Positions 1 through 10,897 of a stretch of DNA of 64,000 bases are shown here, piece by piece; the stretch's first letter is position 1, and every line of letters starts with the position of its first letter. The DNA is from Zanthoxylum bungeanum (Eukaryota > Streptophyta > Magnoliopsida > Sapindales > Rutaceae). The notes under the pieces were generated by a model. It was not told the origin of the DNA, did no database searches, and saw only the letters and a program-made list of their open reading frames with translations. The stretch lies in NCBI GenBank assembly GCA_019454045.1, contig SKCR01029096.1:1-64000 (forward strand). Reading direction: 5' to 3'. Both the position numbers and the translations under genes were made by a program.

Positions 1-1000
1 GTTACAATTTACTGCATGTATTTCATCACATAATAACCGCATTCAAAACTTCCAAGCTGCATTGGACACTATAAAAAAGAATTATCATATCAATATTAGT
101 TCATTTAGACATATTCTAAATATTCTCATTGCTGCATATCACAAAAATATATATATATATCATAACTTTATACCTTCACAGATCCCAATCACACTACCAC
201 CCCAACTACCACTACCGCTCTTATTATTAGAATGTAAAGATTGATACACTCTAATTCCCCTACAAAAATTATAATTGGATATCATATAAATAATGCAACA
301 ATAAACCCAATGTTAAAATAAAGAGAAAACAACTATAACTTAACTGATTAACAATTTGCATCAACTCATCAGTAGGATTATTCCCCTTAGGATCCAGATA
401 ATATATCGTGCGTCGTACTATGTCAATTGCAAGAAGCACCCAGTGAAAGCTAAATAAGAAAGAAAGGGTAATAAAAATCTGGATTACATAACTTGAAATT
501 GAATACTAAAAAAATTAAAAAATTATTACCTTGGGTTGTATGGGATCAATATGATTTGCCCCAACTCTATCATACCTAACAGTTTTGAAATGTATTGAGG
601 TCCTTCTTTCAAAGCAACCTTTGATGGACGTATCATCTCAAAATTTCCAAACTGAACTGGTTTGGCAGTTTCAGTTTTATCCATCTCATCGTATAAGTGC
701 CTAAGACAAGATAAACATAAAAACAAAGTAAATATTTATAAAACATTAGAACAAATGAAGAAAGAGGTAAAAGAAAACATACTTGATCCATATGTTAATA
801 GCACAGTTCGAGACCTCCTTAAAATCCATGATTTCTTCGCAAATTGCTTTGTCTAAGTATGACTTCCAAGTAATACCAAAAATTGGTATGTCATAATCAA
901 TCTTTATCAAATTCGGAAAACAGCTCTTCATTCTCTTATTTGCATGCCAAATCAAGTTTTCAACTGTCTGTGGTGAATGAAACATTCTTTTGAACCTAGG
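1..1000 (-). pseudogene. Ulp1/SENP-like C48 protease domain of the CACTA element, several exons
   Basis: Transposon-borne Ulp1-like cysteine protease, a cargo typical of plant CACTA elements; what such domains cleave is not settled. Seen on the minus strand: an exon at about 526-726 (with PVQFGNFEMIRPSKV, ending YNP), a GT...AG-bounded intron of about 80 bases, then an exon (about 330-450) with HWVLLAID, holding the catalytic His, and YYLDPKGN, holding the catalytic Asp. After further intron-like stretches the reading resumes in 1-45 with QLGSFECGYYVM, holding the oxyanion Gln and nucleophile Cys, followed by a stop. The His-Asp-Gln-Cys set is therefore present. Upstream (746-900) the protein is fused to transposase sequence by deletion. 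Exon borders are inferred; expression is unknown. Confidence 0.65.
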
Positions 1001-1762
1001 AATAATTGGAAATACCATAACACCTTCCCAGGAACCCCTTTTTCTCATTGTTTGGAACCATCATTTTTTCTTTTCCACCTAGATTGTCCACAAATTGGGC
1101 ATTCAATAAGATTTGCAAACTTATTCCTGTAAAGAATGCAATCATTTGGACATGCATGTATTTATCATAATCTAAGCCCAACACTTTCATTGTTTTTTTT
1201 TTGCCTCATACATAGACTTGGGTAGATTATTATTTTTTTGGAAATATATCAGCAAGAGCTTCTAACAAAGCTGAAAATCCTTTATCAGACCACCCATAAT
1301 TCCCTTTGACATTATACAGTCTCATTAAAACCCGATAACTTTGAATGTTTAGAACCTAGATATATGGCTTTTTAGCATCTTCAAGCATATCTGTGAAAGA
1401 GCTATGATCTTTATCACATTGCTCATACGCATCTTGAACCATATCAACTACATCACTATAGTCATGACATCTGAAACGTTGACTTTGTGGAAGGTCTTGG
1501 CAATTTTCAGAAGGAGATACAGGTTTAGATTCACCATGCCAAGTCCAAACTAAATACGTTTGGAGAAAGCCTTTCTGAAACAAATGAAGCTTCACCTCTT
1601 TAGGAGTATGAAACTCCATATTGCAACAACGGGCGCAAGGACATCTAATTACATTCGATTTTCAGAATTAAGAATTGCAAACTCCAAGAATTCATCAACT
1701 CCAACACGATATTCACTGGAAAGTCTATCACAATATATCCATTTTTTTGTCCATTTTAACGT
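900..1762 (-). pseudogene. TNP2-like CACTA transposase, N-terminal fragments
   Basis: Relic of the CACTA transposase (TNPD/TNP2 type), the DDE-type enzyme that cuts the inverted repeats. The likely start is near 1762 (minus). A Cys-rich N-terminal zinc motif with PCARC is at about 1630-1650, then the open stretch 1619-1356 with VDMVQDAYEQ and FTDMLEDAKKP, then 1190-996 with the LGLDYDK segment that in TNP2 proteins precedes a Cys-rich region (here frame-shifted), and 1048-900 with VFPIIPRFKRMF and WHANKRMK. After that the usual several hundred residues of catalytic core are gone and the sequence runs straight into the protease ORF. At least three frame changes are visible (a run of A near 1755, near 1650, near 1090). 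No activity is expected. Confidence 0.7.
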
Positions 1763-2649
1763 ACCTAACCTGTTCATAATATGTACCTTGTCGATGTAAG
1801 TTTATAAAATTTTCATAATTAGTTTCAAAGGTTTAAAGAAAACATACATTAGAGTAAAATAACGAAGAACATTGGCTTGAATACATTAGGTTAAAACAAT
1901 GAGCAAACAGTTTATTATATCTTTAGTGCTTAGATTCATAAGTTGTTGGTTTTTTTTTTTTCAGTTTATAAGTTTGAATGCCATGTGGCCATGCACAATC
2001 CCAGTAACGTACTAGATAGAAACAAAAGGGAAACATCACCCAAAACCGGCATGCTAGTCAAAGATAAGCCGAAGCATAACAATACATAACATTAAACTTC
2101 AACAGATAAACTATCAAAATAGGCATCACACATAGGAAATCACTAAAGAACTGTACAAGCCCTTCAATTACCTCCATAAGATGCACTAACTTAATATAGA
2201 AAATCAACATTATGAACAGGTTATCAACATGCAACCGGCAACCCTACCTCCTGATCCAAAAATAAAAGCAAAGAAAACCCAGAGGAGAGACCGAGAGAGC
2301 AAAAATGACATACCTAACAGGACTTGAAGCTTTTGAAGGTTGATAATCGAAGTTTGAACTGCTTACTGCTTACAAAGGACTGAGGAGAGACCGACTAACG
2401 AGAGTAAAAATTGAAGCCATTGAAGGTTGATAATTGATAGGATGTACTGGATTTTTTTTAGATTTTAGAAATTACAAATGAGAGATTCATATTTGAGAGT
2501 AAAGAAGGGGGAAACAAAGGCTGCGCGATGAAAAAAAGGTGGGAATGAGAGGAACCCTAAATTACTAAGATTGATTTGGTAACTACGGTTCAGGTTTTGA
2601 CCCACAAATACATATATATTTTTATAAACCGCGGTTTAAGGAACAAAAG
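1763..2649. other. CACTA 5' non-coding region
   Basis: No gene-like reading frame is seen on either strand. It lies between the first transposase exon and the subterminal repeats and probably contains the 5' untranslated exon and promoter of the minus-strand transposase. A palindrome AAACCGCGGTTT is at about 2626-2637. Confidence 0.4.
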
Positions 2650-2725
2650 TCACGATTTGGCCCAGTGGTAAGCCTTACAATAAAAAAAAAATTTATATCA
2701 ATGGTTACAATTTCGAGTCCCAGCA
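2650..2725 (+). other. tRNA-like A-box/B-box pair, possible SINE head
   Basis: TTGGCCCAGTGG at 2657-2668 fits an RNA polymerase III A box and TTTCGAGTCCC at 2711-2721 fits a B box, about 45 bases apart as in tRNA-derived SINEs. A second B-box-like word, GGTTCAACTCC, is near 2856. No poly(A) tail or target duplication could be recognised, so this may be a fragment or chance. Confidence 0.3.
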
Positions 2726-2749
2726 GACTTAAGAAAATAATTTTTTTTT

Positions 2750-3068
2750 TAATTTTTTTACTGATACTAAGGTATCATTAATTACTGACACTAAATTTAC
2801 TGATACTCTAGTGTCAGTAATATATGCGAAAAACGTCACTTCCGCGAGGTGTTGGTTCAACTCCAGACGACTACGCGTTTTTTTTTTTATTTCTTACTGA
2901 TACTATTGTAATAGTAATTACTGACACTAAAATCGCTGATACCATAGTGTCAGTAATTATGATATTTAAGTGAAAACACGGAAATAGGCTCATTTACACG
3001 TCGTTTCTGACACTTTTAGCCTAGTGTCATTAACCTTAGTGTCAGTAAAGGCCTTTTTTCTTGTAGTG
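2750..3068. repeat. CACTA subterminal repeats and terminal inverted repeat
   Basis: ACTGACACTAA / TTAGTGTCAGTAA-type motifs recur in both orientations about every 20-60 bases (for example near 2763, 2790, 2810, 2893, 2920, 2950, 3020, 3035), ending in the terminal repeat at 3050-3068. In known CACTA elements such arrays bind the accessory transposase protein; here that role is inferred from position and sequence only. Confidence 0.8.
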
Positions 3069-3760
3069 TTACTCTCTCTGGAGACCCTCAAATGATAGAT
3101 TATTTGCACTGCAAAGATTTGTACAATGTGATCGAGAAAGAGAGAGTGAAACTAGATTATGTCAAAAAGAGTGACTGGAACAAACTCAATAACAAAACTC
3201 TGGATCAGATTAGGCAGTGGATTGGCCATAGCGTTTTCCACCACGTAGCAGAGGATACAGGTGTTTACGAAATGTGGATGAAATTGGAAGACATATACTA
3301 GGCCAAGACAGCTCGTAATAAAGCCTTAATAATGAGGCGTTTGGTGAACTTGAAGTTAAGGAGTGGAACTTCAGTAGCAGAACACATTAATGAGTTCCAG
3401 AGCCTGGTGAACCAGTTTATGCAATAGATATGCAACTGGGAGATCAAGTACAAGCCCTCATACTACTCAATTCTCTTTCCGATAGTTGGGAGATATTAGT
3501 GGTTACTCTTAGTAATTCGGCTCCATGAGGCAAACTTACCATGCCTATGGCAAAAGATGCCTTGTTAAATGGGGAGGCCAGAAGAAATGACATGGACACA
3601 GTTCAGACACAAGCCTTCATCACGGAGAATCGAGGAAGACAATGAGATAAAAATTGAGATAGAGGGGGAGGGGGAGGTAGAAGCAAAAGTATAGGCAAAT
3701 CCATAGACGGTAGAAATTATACCTATAAGTGCTACCATTGTGGCATAGAAGGCCACTTAA
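3069..3760 (+). pseudogene. Ty1/copia gag fragment with CCHC zinc knuckle
   Basis: Capsid-type polyprotein segment of the old copia. The translation from 3092 contains LHCKDLYNVIEKE and ADQIRQWIG-like helices typical of the copia Gag family, continuing after a stop at 3301 with ALIMRRLVNLKL and TSVAEHINEF. At about 3724-3770 a CxxCxxxxGHxxxxH-type knuckle (YHCGIEGHLKKH) marks the nucleocapsid, although the fourth ligand position is followed by a stop. The first 60-80 residues of Gag are absent because the CACTA end abuts the reading frame. Several stops and frame changes make it non-functional. Confidence 0.7.
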
Positions 3761-3779
3761 AAAAGCATTGACGAAATCT

Positions 3780-5040
3780 ACAACGAGAGCAAGATTAAGC
3801 CAATTACTTGCCGAAGAACAACGATGTAGAGGCACTAGTAGTTGTCTTAGGAGATGTAGCCATCTGCTATATTCGGGAAGAGATATGCTTGCATATTGCA
3901 ACCCAAGATTTTGAGTGGGTAGTAGACACTACAACATCCTACCACGTCACTCATCACCAGAATTTCTTCACAACATATAAAACAGGTTACTTTGTTGCAG
4001 TGAAGATGGGAAATAGTAGTTCCTCTCATATATGAGGAATTAGTGATATTAAAATACGGACAAATACAGGGTGTACAATAACATTGAAGGATGTGAGACA
4101 TATTTCAGAACTTCGCTCAATCTACTCTCGGGGGTAGCCCTTGAAAAATATGGTTATGCTAGCCACTTTAGTAATGGCTCATGGATAATGATAAAAGGTG
4201 TCATAGTCGTTGTCCGAGGACATATTTGTGACACTTTATACAAGACTCATGTGAATATGTGTGCATAGAGCCTCAATGTAGGAGAACATGAGGCTTCTCA
4301 AAATTTCCGGCACTAGAGACTCGGTCACATGAGTGATAAAGGAATGTCTACCTTGATAAAGAATGATCAAATCACTGTCTCCAAGAATGCTACTCTAGAT
4401 CTTTGTAATCATTGTCTATTTTGTAAGCAATATAGAGTCTCTTTTAATTTCTCTTCTATGAGAAGATAAGAGTTGCTCAGTCCGGTACACTCTGATGTTT
4501 GTGGTCCCTTAGAGGTTAATTCACTAGGCGGTAACAAATACTTTCTGACTTTTATTGACGATGTTTCACGAAAAGTGTGGGTGTATTTTCTGAAAATAAA
4601 GGATCAGGTCTTAGATCATTTCAAACTGTTCTATGCCATGGTAGAGCGTGAAATAGGGAAGAAAATGAAGTTCCTCCACAAAGATAATGGAGGCAAGTAC
4701 ACTTCTAGAGAGTTCGATGCCTACTATGGAAGAAACGATATTCGACACGAAAGGACAGTTCCACGCACCCCATAACATAATGGTATTGCTGAAAGAAAGA
4801 ACCGCATCAATATGGCTAATCTGCCAAAGTCATTTTGGGGAGAAGTCGTTCGTGCTGTCTACTACCTGATCAATTTATCACCACATGTACCATTAAATTT
4901 TGAGATTCCGAAGAAAGTTTGGTCTTGTAAGAATATTTCATACTCTCACCTTAGAATATTCGAATGTTTAACCCTTGCACACGTATCTAAAGAGCTCAAA
5001 CAGAAGCTCGATGTAAACACTGCTCATGCATCTTCATAGG
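3780..5040 (+). pseudogene. Ty1/copia protease and integrase relic
   Basis: After a weak protease region near 3920 (WVVDTTTSYHVT, where the active-site DSG has decayed to DTT) the translation shows the GAG-pre-integrase segment at about 4310-4440 (LGHMSDKGM, then a CNHCLFC Cys pair) and the integrase core from 4473: LSPVHSDVCGPLEV with the first catalytic Asp, FIDDVSRKVWVYFL, and DNGGKYTSREF with the second Asp. The third catalytic residue region (HGIAERKN-like) near 4790 is shifted out of frame. Multiple stops; defective. Confidence 0.75.
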
Positions 5041-5351
5041 CTATGAAGATGAGGAATTTGGATACATGTTATGAGACTTGAAGGAATAGAAGGTCATCAA
5101 AAGCACAAATGTATGTTCCTTGAAGACCAGACAATAGAAGACATTAAAATTCCAAGATATCTTCCAATTCCAATGCCGAAAAACTAATTCAAATCTAGAC
5201 ACAACCCTAGCACCAACACAAATGGCCACAGATAATGATGGGGTGAGTGATGAAATGTCAGAATCAGAATTAAAAGGGGAAGAAGAGAGTATTTAGCAGG
5301 GGTAGCTGCAACCCGCTCCATCAGAGGTTACAGGATCATCCACATATCTGG

Positions 5352-6048
5352 ATGATGACAGAGCTCCAGAAACCATTGAACCTCAAGTACGATGTTCTGA
5401 ACGAGGCTGGATTCCATCAACCAGCTATTAAGGATCTGACTATACTTTGCATACTGTCGATGGGGAGCCAGAAAATTTCAATGAAGATGTATCTCATAAA
5501 GACAAAAGAAAATGGTTGCACGCAATGCATGATGAAATGAAATCTCTACAGAAGAATTGTACTTATAAGATAGTTAAGCTCGCGCAAGGCAAAAAGGCAT
5601 TAAAGAACAAATGGGTGTTCAAGTTGAAGAAAGATGGCAACGAAAATGTGGTGAAACATAAAGCCCGATTAGTAGTTAAAAGATTCATAGAGAAAAGGGG
5701 AATCAACTTGATGAAATTTTTTCACCAGTTGTAAAAATGGCTTCAATCCGAGTTATCATAGGATTGTTAGCTAGTTTGAACCTAGAGCTTGACCAAATGG
5801 ATGTTAATATAATATTTCTTGATAATGATTTACATGAAGAAATCTACATGGAAAAGCCATAAGGTTTCAAGATTTCAGGAAAAGAGAACATTGTTTGCAA
5901 GCTGAAGAAGAGCTTGTACGGCCTCAAGCAAGCACCAAAGCAATGTATAAGAAGTTTTGACTCGTTCATGGTCAGTTAAGGCTACAAAAAACTGCAGCTG
6001 ACTAGTGTTTACATTCAAAGATTTCCAAAAGGAAATTTCATTGCTATT
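5352..6048 (+). pseudogene. Ty1/copia reverse transcriptase, N-terminal half
   Basis: Reverse transcriptase relic. Visible in order: NKWVFKLKKDGN and KHKARLVVKRF (fingers), a frame change near 5700, FSPVVKMASIRVII, the segment corresponding to the palm Asp motif (LDQMDVNIIFLDNDL, about 5790-5835), then KLKKSLYGLKQAPKQ. The copy ends at 6048 just before the YVDD catalytic box, where the gypsy LTR begins. Stops at about 5862 and 5980 confirm decay. Confidence 0.75.
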
Positions 6049-6795
6049 TGATCGGAGTGAAATTACTCACGTTACACAAGCGCACGTATCATTCAAGCAG
6101 TACAAAATGTATCGATCCCATGAGGACTTAATACATATACTATTAATTTATTGAAGTTAAATTTCTACAAGTTTCTAAGAATTGATTGTTGTTTGGTTGG
6201 TGATTTTATCTTAAAACAAGTAAATAAAACAAAATAAAAGTAAAATTTAAAATAAATCAATTTTATGAAATTATCTAGGGTTGTGAATCCTTCCAATATT
6301 CTTCTAAAAATGAAGTGACTATCTTATGATTGTGTTATATATTGATTTATTAACCTGGAACACGAATCAGATGCAAACACCCAAAGTAACCCTATTAACT
6401 ATTTGTCTATGTTAACTAAGAAACTCTGAATTCATTAAGATTAAGTTCCAATTATGGCTACCCACGCCCGACAGGTATATGTCTATCTTGGAAGGAAATC
6501 TCTAAAATCTAAAATCTCTTCGTCAAGTTCATTTTAATTTACCACATCAATCTTATTGGAGGCCACTTAACAAGATGCATTAAGATTAAGACTCAATAAA
6601 TAAACCATTACATCACCCAAGACACCAAATAATCAACTTATAAAACCAATGATATTGGAATTCATCATAACTCTAGATAATGTATTTAGTTACAAGACAT
6701 TTCTAGGATTATTAAAGACATAAATAAATAAGTATTATAAAACAAGTTGAAATCTAAGAAGTTAAAACAATAAAATAAAATGCTAGAGTTAGGGG
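6049..6795 (-). mobile_element. Gypsy 3' LTR, left half
   Basis: Left half of a long LTR of a minus-strand Ty3/gypsy element; the other half is at 19253-20120. Read on the minus strand the LTR begins TGATAGGC at 20120 and ends CTCCGATCA at 6049, giving TG...CA ends. Total about 1.6 kb once copia A and one AGGGG are removed. No coding capacity seen. Confidence 0.65.
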
Positions 6796-8693
6796 TGTTG
6801 GACAATTATGACCCATAGCGTCACTATTTGTAAAAGACATTGTGGTTTTTATACAAATTAACTATGTGACAATGGAAATTGTATTTTATCATTTTGTAAT
6901 TTGATTACCTGGAAATATATGAATGATAAAAGTCCTTATGATTAGTTCCGGATTATGAGATATGAGACAATATCAATCCACAAAGGTTTAATCATTAAAT
7001 ATCCATAATCGTAGTATTATCGAGACTAGACATCGATAATGCGAAATAGACTAGTATTGTACTTGTGCGTGTTACGGAAGCGTAACAGCATAGTTCTCAT
7101 ATATTTAAGTATTGGATACTTATGAAATTGTGATAGGAGGTTGTGTTTACTGATGGTACGGAAACAGCTTCGCTCTGGATAGACCCCTCGAAATCCCATT
7201 GGTAGTATGACTATGTGTCTATGGGAATCCGAATCAGGGTAGGTGTATTTGGTCTTAACCTGAGACTTGCATCGCTAGTACTTGTGACAATCAATACGCT
7301 TTGGTTTTGGTCGTCCGGGACTTTAACAGGTTCTATGTACGCCTCTTCTGGGTTTATTGAGAATCGTAGTGTATTGAATGTGATGTCAAGACGGAAGTAT
7401 CACTTCAGTCATATAGAGATGATGATCACACAGAGATACAGAACTGGTACTCTAATGTGTTGCAACCATCGGGATAATATGACAAGGTCATGATTATCCG
7501 AATACAGAGACTAATTGCTTGTGATCCGATATATGCTTCGTACGGGGCAGACACTACTCCAGCCTCAGGCCTAGCATGTGACATTTGATACTGGATCGTA
7601 ATACGTAATATCACGTATACTACGCCTGACATAGATTATATATTCCTTTAGGAATATTTCTGGAGAATTGGGTAGGCACGGCGCTTTGCTAGAAGCCAAC
7701 CATGTCTCGTAAATCGGTAAGAATGTAGTACGAGGTACTCACGTGTTCGGATAGTCCGACGACCGGATTTACTGCCAATATATCCAGGGATCTCATGGGT
7801 CACTTCCCGAAGATTCATCGATGACGTTTGATTAAAACATAATTAATCTATAATTAATTTCGGAGAGATTTTATCTGGGATAAAATATTATTAGAAGAGA
7901 GAGAGAACGATTAATTCGGAATTAATCGATAAAATAATATATTCGATATATTAAATGAAATTAGATTTCATAACGGAATTAAAATTAGATTTTAATTCGG
8001 GCGAACGAATTAATTTAGAATTAATTCACGAGCGACGTGAATAGTAATTTTACTAGGCATAATTATTTAATTAAATTTTATTTTATTACGTCGCAATGGA
8101 AAATTCGTTAATTCAGAATAAACGAACCCGAGCCCCATAAGTGTTTGCGGGCCCACTCGGATTTTGAATTCAAGTGGGGCCCACAAGTCACTTCACTTGA
8201 CATTCATTCATTTTTTATTGATGGAAGTAAGTAATGATTAGTTGGTAACTTACTAAACACTCAACCTTTTAAATGATGATTGACTTTTACCTAAACTTGG
8301 TTTTGGTATATCTTATTTTGATTTTGAAAATCATTTACACAAGTCATCACTTTAAACAAAATTGAAAAACTCTCTCTCTCCCAAAACCACCATTGCCGTG
8401 AGCTTCACAGGAAAAGAAAAAATTATTGCTTCTTTTTCTTTCAAGCTAGCACTTGAAGAATCATTCTAAGGTGATAGGGAAACCATTCCCAAGAGCTTGG
8501 AATCAATCTCAAAGCTTGGAGCTTGGACAACAAATTCAAAGAGAAGATCTTGGAGCACTTCTCAAAGGCAAAAGTTTTGTTATCAACACATCCTATATCC
8601 GTTCGTTGTAAGTATATTTCCGCTATACTTCTTCTTTTATTCACATGATTTTATGTTTGGATTGATCTTGTGATGAACTTTGAAACCCAACAA
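6796..8693 (+). repeat. 5' LTR of copia A
   Basis: 1898 bp, TGTTGG...CCAACA. It carries the chain of short palindromes common to all LTRs of this family (about 7840-8120) and ends directly before the primer binding site. Confidence 0.92.
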
Positions 8694-8694
8694 T

Positions 8695-8706
8695 GGTATC
8701 AGAGCC
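8695..8706 (+). promoter_or_regulatory. Primer binding site of copia A
   Basis: TGGTATCAGAGC one base after the 5' LTR is the complement of the 3' end of plant initiator-methionine tRNA, the usual primer for copia minus-strand DNA synthesis. Confidence 0.92.
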
Positions 8707-10897
8707 TATTTAAGCATGAAATTTGATTAGGATTTATATACTAAAATTTGGGTAAATTTGATTTGAGCATGATTTGATCAAATTATTTGTTTGAGTATAA
8801 TTGTATATTGATAACTTAGAGTTACATATGATCAATTTGATGAAAGATTAATTGGATTAATTTTCCCCAAATTTGATGTGTTGGCTGAATCTTGGTAGTA
8901 ACCCTAGGTCATGGTGATTTTTGTTTTTTAAATCATTAGATGTGTTTAAAGACATGAGAAATATTGATTGTGATTTAATTGGATTGAAATCAAAATCGGA
9001 TATAAAATCACTCTATTGCCGTGACCATTAAAGCATGGAAATGAATGATTTTGTTTCAATAATGTTGGAAATGTATTGAATATTAATGCATGATTAATTG
9101 ATTAAATTAGTATTTTGGAAATATTAATTTAAATAATTAATTAGTTCAATACACTTTAATTAATTAAATTATGAAATTTGGAATATTAGAATTTAATTAA
9201 TTGGGCTTAATTTGGAATTGGGCTAAAATTGTTGTATTTGGGCCTAATGGGCTTGGTTGGGCCAAGTTGGTTTAGGACAATTGGATTGGATCCAAATTGG
9301 GCCTAAACCATTCCATTAAGTCCAAATATAACTAATGGACCTTTAAATATTTAATTGGGCCTAATGGGCCAAAATTGATTTCTTGGCAAATATGGTGATT
9401 CCTTACTTGGGCCCTGGTATTTGGGTTTGACCCATATTGACCAAAGCACATGCCTTAAGAAATTAATTTAAATCCCATTGGACTTTAATTAAATGAACAT
9501 TGGATGTTAATTGGGCTTTGAGACCCATTAAGATTAGATTTAGAATCTAAGTCATAAAGACGCATTAAAAAATGTAATTATTTAATTTGGAATTAAATAT
9601 AGAATTAGTATTGAATACAAATTAAATTAGATTTAAATTATAGTTCGATATAATTCAAGAATTCGTACTTTGAGTACTTATTCTTAAACGAGTTAGACTC
9701 GCGCAAATCAAATCGTTGTTTGAACATTGGATGATCACTTAATTCAAAGATTAATTAATTTGATTAGATTGATTGAATTACATGCTTTGTGTGAATACAT
9801 GGATGTGTTGTATGAATAATGTATATAAGATGGATATTAGAAGGGTGGGGGCAATTTTGGAAATTATTGTAATAAATTTAGAATTTATTAAATTGGAGCT
9901 GCGTGTCCAGCCTTTATCTCTCGATTCTTTGTAATTCTCTTCTCACCTAATTCCCCTCAATGTTAATGAGGTTTCTTTAATTGTATTATGTAATTGGATA
10001 GAAGTTGGAATAGTGCTAGCGGGGAGAGGAAATGGAGTGATTTATTCTAGGAACAATTTGTGAGATATCCATCCGCATATCATTATTAATTTATTTATCG
10101 CGCCTTATTATGCTTTTAGAATGCATGCTTAAGGGTGTATGATGAGACCTAATCAAAGATAATAAATTAGTTGCCAATTTACGCGAAAAACCCTCAACAA
10201 ATATTAAGCGTTTTCCTTCCATTGAGTGATTCATTCTCAAGATCCAAGATTGGCACCGGTTTGTTAGCCAAAGTCAAGACCTTTGTCCATCGCAGATGTG
10301 TTTGAATCATAAAGGCTTTATTCCATATCGTATGTCTTGTCCAAGTTGTGATTTGTTGGCCAAAGTCAAGATCACTTCTTGTCCATCGACATCGATTACG
10401 AAGCCTTCCAAAGTCAATGGGTTCCGCTTAACTGGAATCATTAAGCTTGTTGTGCCAAAGCCAAGGCTTAATTGATTCAGAGGAAAAGGTTTAGAAAATA
10501 TATTGGCATATATATTGTATATATGTTTCGGACTTGGAGGTCCACCTACCGGATCTAGGAATTGGATGAGATCCAATTGATCTTAGAGGTCTACATTAGT
10601 TAAATATCATACAACTTGTTGGCCAAAGTCAAGGTTGTGTGTTATTTAACGGGATCCTAGCCCACTAGGAAACTGGATTTCCCGAGTACTCAACAGAGGG
10701 TTAGAGGCTCGTCGAAAAATAGTGGGAGGCTAGTATTGAATTGCAATTTCGTTCAAATGCTCAGCCTTACGCGCGCTTTCAAATTATTTCATCATTATAA
10801 ATATTTATTAGTTGGACTAATATTTTATTATTTTTCTTGTAACAGTTAGACTGTACTCATACATCGTTAATTGAATAGTTTGACTATTGCAATTAAG
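8707..10897 (+). other. Long untranslated leader of copia A
   Basis: About 2.2 kb between primer site and the gag ATG with no convincing ORF. The first half is extremely rich in AT and TTGGGCC/TAATGGGCC words. The second half carries TTGTTRGCCAAAGTCAAG three times (10261, 10353, 10616) and a perfect hairpin AATTGGAT-GAG-ATCCAATT at 10560-10578. The same order is present in copies B and C. Packaging, dimerisation or translational control are possible roles (inference). Confidence 0.7.

Larger units (their letters stand above)
1..3068 (-). mobile_element. CACTA (En/Spm) DNA transposon, right portion; left end lies outside the window
   Basis: The right end at 3050-3068 reads, on the minus strand, CACTACAAGAAAAAAGGCC, the canonical CACTA terminal inverted repeat. 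Inside it, 2750-3060 is filled with copies of ACTGACACTAA and its complement, as expected of subterminal repeats. Transposase and Ulp1-protease relics are on the minus strand, so the 5' end of the element is this right end. The three bases after the end are TTA (3069-3071), a possible target duplication whose partner is off the left edge. Most of the transposase catalytic region is missing and the reading frames are broken, so the copy is a deletion derivative. Identification of the superfamily is firm; the family is not known. Confidence 0.85.
3069..6048 (+). mobile_element. Old Ty1/copia element, internal fragment (gag to mid reverse transcriptase)
   Basis: Gag, zinc knuckle, protease, integrase and reverse transcriptase segments occur in copia order on the plus strand. 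It starts abruptly inside gag at the CACTA end and stops abruptly inside the reverse transcriptase at the gypsy LTR, so both its flanks were cut by later insertions; no LTR of its own remains here. Its protein differs clearly from copies A-D, so it is a separate copia lineage and the oldest layer in this part of the window. Confidence 0.8.

Noticed and set aside
3069..6048. Whether this copia is a further copy of the A/B/C family
   Set aside because: Gag, zinc knuckle and reverse transcriptase differ clearly from those copies and no TGTTGG-type LTR is attached.
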